A DNA stretch of 59,674 bases, from positions 1 through 59,674 of the forward strand of contig NZ_JAERUC010000102.1 in NCBI RefSeq assembly GCF_016745505.1. The letters run 5' to 3'. Shown piece by piece: positions 56,802 to 59,674 of the stretch (its first letter is position 1; every line of letters begins with the position of its first letter). This DNA is from Streptomyces silvae (GTDB lineage Bacteria > Actinomycetota > Actinomycetes > Streptomycetales > Streptomycetaceae). A program made the translations under genes and the position numbers. The notes beneath the pieces are model-generated. The model saw only the letters and a program-made list of their open reading frames with translations. It made no database searches and had not been told where the DNA came from.

Positions 56802-57809
56802 ATGAGTCAGTCGCGAAGGTCGGTTCTCCAGGGTGCGCTGGGAGCGGGGGCGGCGGGGCTGCTCGTCGGTGGCGCCGCCCCGCTGCCGGCCGCCCGTCCC
56901 CGTGCGGCGAAGGGGGTCGAGCTCGGGATGCGCTGGCTGGGCGTCGCGGGCTGGGAGCTGACCTTCGCCGGCCGCAGCGTGCTCTTCGACCCGTACCTGA
57001 GCCGCATGCCGTACGCAGGCGCGGACGGCGCGCTCGATCCGGCGCTGCCCCTGCGCCCGGACCCGGAGGCGGTGGAGCACGTGGCGGAGAAGGTGCTCAC
57101 GGGCGTACCGGAGCTGATTCTGGTCAGTCACGGGCACTTCGACCATCTCGCCGACGTGCCGCACCTGTTGTCGCGGCCGGGATGGAGCGGCCGGCGTGTG
57201 CGGACCCTCTGTGACGGCACGTCACGCCATCTGCTCGGAGCGATGGGGGTGCCCGCGTCCCGCATGGCGGACGTGGTGGCGGTGACCGGGGGTGACCATC
57301 TCCAGTTCGACGGGTACAGCGTCGAGGTGTTTCGCAGCCTGCACAGCCGGCAGCAGGACTACACCTCGTTCGCCCCCGGCACCCGGGACGCCGTCCCGGA
57401 GCGGCCGCGGACCCTCGGTGACCTGGTCGAGGGGCGGACGCTGGCGTTCCAGCTGTCCGTGGAGGGGGGCCCTTCGGTGCTGCTGACCGGCACCAGCAAC
57501 GTCGCCGAGCGTGAACTCGCGGGCGCCCGGCCCGATGTGGCGGTGGTCGGCATGAGCGGGCACGAGGCCGTTCACGGCTATCCGGACCGGCTGCTGGCCG
57601 CTCTGGGGTCACCCTCCCTGCTCCTGCCGTGTCACCACGACGACATGGTGACCCCCCTCGGCGCCTCCGGGATCTCCGGCACGGTGTCCTCCGGGGCGGT
57701 GACCGCGCTCAAGCAGGCCGCCGAACGGCAGGCGCGGGGTGGCGGAACGCGCGTGCTGGCCCCCCGCCATCTGGAGCTGCTCGACGTCACCGCACCGGCG
57801 TCCACCTGA
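56802..57809 (+). CDS. Tat-exported metallo-beta-lactamase-fold hydrolase
   Basis: A 335-aa protein. The N-terminus MSQSRRSVLQGALGAGAAGL is a twin-arginine (Tat) signal. The mature domain has the MBL zinc motif HGHFDH (H110, H112, D114, H115), later metal-ligand candidates in LHSRQQDY and LLPCHHDDM, and a UlaG-like arrangement (MRWLGVAGWELTFAGRSVLF DPYL region). Known family members hydrolyse lactones, phosphoesters or beta-lactams; the substrate here is unknown. It starts 91 bp after oat on the same strand, with GAGG before the ATG. A role in clavam tolerance or tailoring is possible but unproven. Confidence 0.82.
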   Translation: MSQSRRSVLQGALGAGAAGLLVGGAAPLPAARPRAAKGVELGMRWLGVAGWELTFAGRSVLFDPYLSRMPYAGADGALDPALPLRPDPEAVEHVAEKVLTGVPELILVSHGHFDHLADVPHLLSRPGWSGRRVRTLCDGTSRHLLGAMGVPASRMADVVAVTGGDHLQFDGYSVEVFRSLHSRQQDYTSFAPGTRDAVPERPRTLGDLVEGRTLAFQLSVEGGPSVLLTGTSNVAERELAGARPDVAVVGMSGHEAVHGYPDRLLAALGSPSLLLPCHHDDMVTPLGASGISGTVSSGAVTALKQAAERQARGGGTRVLAPRHLELLDVTAPAST

Positions 57810-58464
57810 CCGGTCTCCCACACCTCGGGCGGTGCGCGCCCGGACCTCGAATCCTCCGGCGGTGGGGGTGTGGCCCCGGGAGGCGTCCGCGCCAGCGCTA
57901 TGAGGCCGGGCGTCGCGTTTCGGTGCCTCCGGCGTCCCGCTCCGGCCTGCCTGTGCGCGGGTTTCCGCCATCACTGGTCTAGTCCACTGAGGTGATGTGC
58001 GGGAGGCGGGATCGATGCGCTGGGTAATCACACTCTCCACACGTGTTCCCCATTCTCTTCACAGTGGACGCACATATTCCGCAAGGGCGCTGCGTTCCGG
58101 GGGGTCGTGCCCGACCGTGCGCGGGACGCCGGGGGGCGCCGTGATTACTCCGCGCGATCCGTGATCATGTATTCCTGGCCGCTGGCCCCCATGGGCGTAA
58201 TCCTGGAATTCTCTTTACGTTCGCTTGGGGGCTCCTCGATGCGATGGTTTTCAGCCCCACCCCCCAGGGCCTCGTTGACGCCACGAGGTTGGCTTATTAC
58301 TGTCCCGAATTGACGGGACGGGAGCTCACTACGCGCGTAGCGACCGCAGTCGTAATCACTGCTTTCGCTCCATCGGCCGGCGCATCACGTGTCCTGGCGT
58401 TGCATAAATCCAGCAGTTCATGGCGCGCAGAGGGCCATGGACAGGCAGAACGGGAGACCCCCCA
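57810..58464. other. Long non-coding region upstream of the SARP gene
   Basis: This 655-bp stretch has no supported gene. It holds AT-rich patches at about 58020-58090 and 58140-58220 and two palindromes listed separately (58302-58319 and 58329-58340). A long leader or a multi-input promoter for the SARP gene is the most likely explanation. No classical gamma-butyrolactone receptor box was recognised. Confidence 0.45.
58302..58340. promoter_or_regulatory. Two adjacent palindromes upstream of the SARP gene
   Basis: GTCCCG-AATTGA-CGGGAC (58302-58319) has perfect 6-bp arms, and CTACGCGCGTAG (58329-58340) is a perfect 12-bp palindrome. They lie 125-163 bp before the SARP start and may be binding sites for a repressor or activator of the pathway regulator. 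The binder is unknown. Confidence 0.45.
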
Positions 58465-59253
58465 GTGGTCGGCGTGCAGATTCGTATATTGGGTCCGATC
58501 TCCATGATGTCCCGGAAGGTCCCGGTCCCCCTCGCCGGGCAGCGGCAGCTCCGGGTTCTCACCGCCCTCGCACTTGCGTCGGGCAGGACCGTCAACACTC
58601 CCGAACTCATCACCCAACTCTGGGGCGAGAACCCGCCCCGGACCGCCTCTGGACAGCTGCAGACGAGTGTGTGGATGATCCGCCGCTCGCTCGCCTCGAT
58701 CGGCGCACCGCAGGAAACCGTCCGGTCGACGGATTCCGGTTACCAGCTGGACCCCGACCTGTGCGAAATCGACAGCGATATCTTCCGGCGCAATGTCGCC
58801 ACGGCGAAGGGGCTGGTGCGTGCGAAGCTCGAGGAGCAGGCGCTGGACCTCCTCAAGGAAGCACTCGCCCTCTGGCGGGGCCCCGCCCTGGCCACGATAT
58901 CGAGCAGTGCGCTGCAGACCCGCGCCGCCCGGCTGGAAGAGGAGCGTATCGCCGCACTGCAGCAGCGTATTTGCCTGGAAATCGGTCTGGGTCAATACGA
59001 AGAGGCCATCGTCGAGCTCACCGACCTCATTGTGCTGCATCCCCTCAGGGAAGAGCTGTACGCGCATTTGATGCGGGCGCTCTATCTCTCCGGGAGACAG
59101 GCCGACGCCCTCGCGGTATTCCGAAGAGCCCGCACCACGCTCACCGACGAACTGGGCATCTACCCCGGCCCCAGGCTGACCACACTGGAGCGCGCGATCC
59201 TGTGCCAGGACGCCGACATGCTCTCCGCCGTGCCGGGTATGGCCGTGCGCTGA
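58465..59253 (+). CDS. SARP family transcriptional activator
   Basis: A 262-aa Streptomyces antibiotic regulatory protein with the small AfsR/DnrI/RedD layout. An OmpR-like winged helix lies at residues 1-95 (VQIRILGPISM, LAGQRQLRVLTALALASGRT, ITQLWGENPPRTASGQLQTS). The bacterial transcriptional activation domain is at residues about 100-250 (EIDSDIFRRNVATAKGL, LWRGPALATISS, HPLREELYAHLMRALYLSGR, LTDELGIYPGP). GTG 58465 has GGGAG upstream; the longer frame adds a non-family N-terminus. As the only pathway-type regulator near the clavam genes it is their likely activator, which is inference. Confidence 0.92.
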   Translation: MVGVQIRILGPISMMSRKVPVPLAGQRQLRVLTALALASGRTVNTPELITQLWGENPPRTASGQLQTSVWMIRRSLASIGAPQETVRSTDSGYQLDPDLCEIDSDIFRRNVATAKGLVRAKLEEQALDLLKEALALWRGPALATISSSALQTRAARLEEERIAALQQRICLEIGLGQYEEAIVELTDLIVLHPLREELYAHLMRALYLSGRQADALAVFRRARTTLTDELGIYPGPRLTTLERAILCQDADMLSAVPGMAVR

Positions 59254-59342
59254 GAAGGCCCGTCCATGACCGCGCTCCCCGGCCTCTGTGCCGGGGAGCG
59301 CGGTGGTGTGTCACGGGAAGGAGCGGGAGGCGCCCTCGCGCG

Positions 59343-59636
59343 TCACGGCCCGAAGCCCGTCCACGCGACGACCATGGCGCCGCCCAGGACGACGACCTGC
59401 ACGGCCAGCGTGGTCCAGGCCCGCACGGCGGTCGCGACGCCGGCCGAGACCAGCAGGCAGACCAGGCACACCTGCGCCGCGACGGAGGCCTCGCGGCCGA
59501 TCGCCGTACGGTCCGGACTGCCCGTCAGGCCGCCCGAGACGACCACCCCGAAGAGCAGGAACGCCAGCAGGACCGCGTCCAGAAGGAGCAGCAGCAGGGC
59601 CGCTCCGATGTCGCCACGACGGGACACCCGTCTCAT
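59343..59636 (-). CDS. Small membrane protein of unknown function
   Basis: A 97-aa protein with about three hydrophobic segments: IGAALLLLLLDAVLLAFLLF, VAAQVCLVCLLVSAGVATAV and LAVQVVVLGGAMVVAW. The N-terminus MRRVSRRGD is basic. ATG 59636 has an excellent AGGAGGTGGCG ribosome binding site; a GTG six bases upstream overlaps it. No family is recognised. It is convergent with the SARP gene. Confidence 0.65.
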   Translation of the reverse strand: MRRVSRRGDIGAALLLLLLDAVLLAFLLFGVVVSGGLTGSPDRTAIGREASVAAQVCLVCLLVSAGVATAVRAWTTLAVQVVVLGGAMVVAWTGFGP

Positions 59637-59674
59637 CGCCACCTCCTGTGGTGCGGGCGTGCCCTCCCCGCGGG

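Overview
This 59.7 kb window is high-GC actinobacterial DNA, almost certainly a Streptomyces chromosome. The signs are strong third-position GC bias, many GTG and some TTG starts, ATGA/GTGA stop-start overlaps, a SARP regulator, a CbiMNQO operon with a cobalamin riboswitch, many small TetR/MarR/MerR/PadR regulators, and a set of clavam biosynthesis genes. I see no rRNA, tRNA, transposase, phage or CRISPR signal.

Left part (0-30 kb) is mostly housekeeping and local regulation. It holds a TetR gene divergent from a PAP2 inositolphosphotransferase and a DMT permease, separated by a striking repeat operator. Next come a fadH-type 2,4-dienoyl-CoA reductase with a PadR gene, a DoxX and a DUF1206 protein, a photolyase with an SDR/DUF2867 protein, and a small TatA. 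A MarR/MMPL pair and a TetR-SDR-zinc alcohol dehydrogenase operon follow, then a SulP transporter, a RavA/ViaA-like MoxR ATPase and VWA pair, cbiMNQO under a B12 riboswitch, a methyltransferase, an orphan NarL-type response regulator, an SDR and a secreted M64 peptidase.

Middle part (29-44 kb) holds an XRE-TPR regulator convergent with an ABC exporter, a MerR/GyrI-like regulator, an ECF sigma factor with its CU044_5270-type membrane partner, and a DJ-1/AraC regulator followed by a type I GAPDH gene. After these come an orphan barstar-domain protein, an alpha/beta hydrolase, and a TetR divergent from a PNPOx-ferredoxin reductase-[2Fe-2S] fusion.

Right part (44-59.7 kb) has the two most interesting systems. 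At 44.5-47.4 kb is a compact cassette: a WXG100-like protein, a 527-aa protein with an N-terminal WXG-like helical region and a C-terminal papain/calpain-like cysteine protease domain (C357, H475, N491), a lipoprotein that aligns with the chagasin (I42) cysteine-protease inhibitor fold, and a small unknown protein. I read it as a type VII-exported protease toxin with an inhibitor-type immunity lipoprotein. At 50.1-56.7 kb are all five early genes of clavulanic acid/clavam biosynthesis: ceaS-bls-pah-cas as one operon and oat divergent. Catalytic residues are conserved at the known positions. They are flanked by a class B penicillin-binding protein, a BKACE-family enzyme, a Tat-exported metallo-beta-lactamase-fold hydrolase and a SARP activator. 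The usual late genes (car/cad, gcaS, claR, oppA, cvm genes) are absent from the window, so the product predicted from what is visible is clavaminic acid or an unknown derivative.

Several palindromic operators, a MerR-type 19-bp-spacer promoter, apparently leaderless promoters and strong intrinsic-terminator-like hairpins are annotated from direct reading of the bases.
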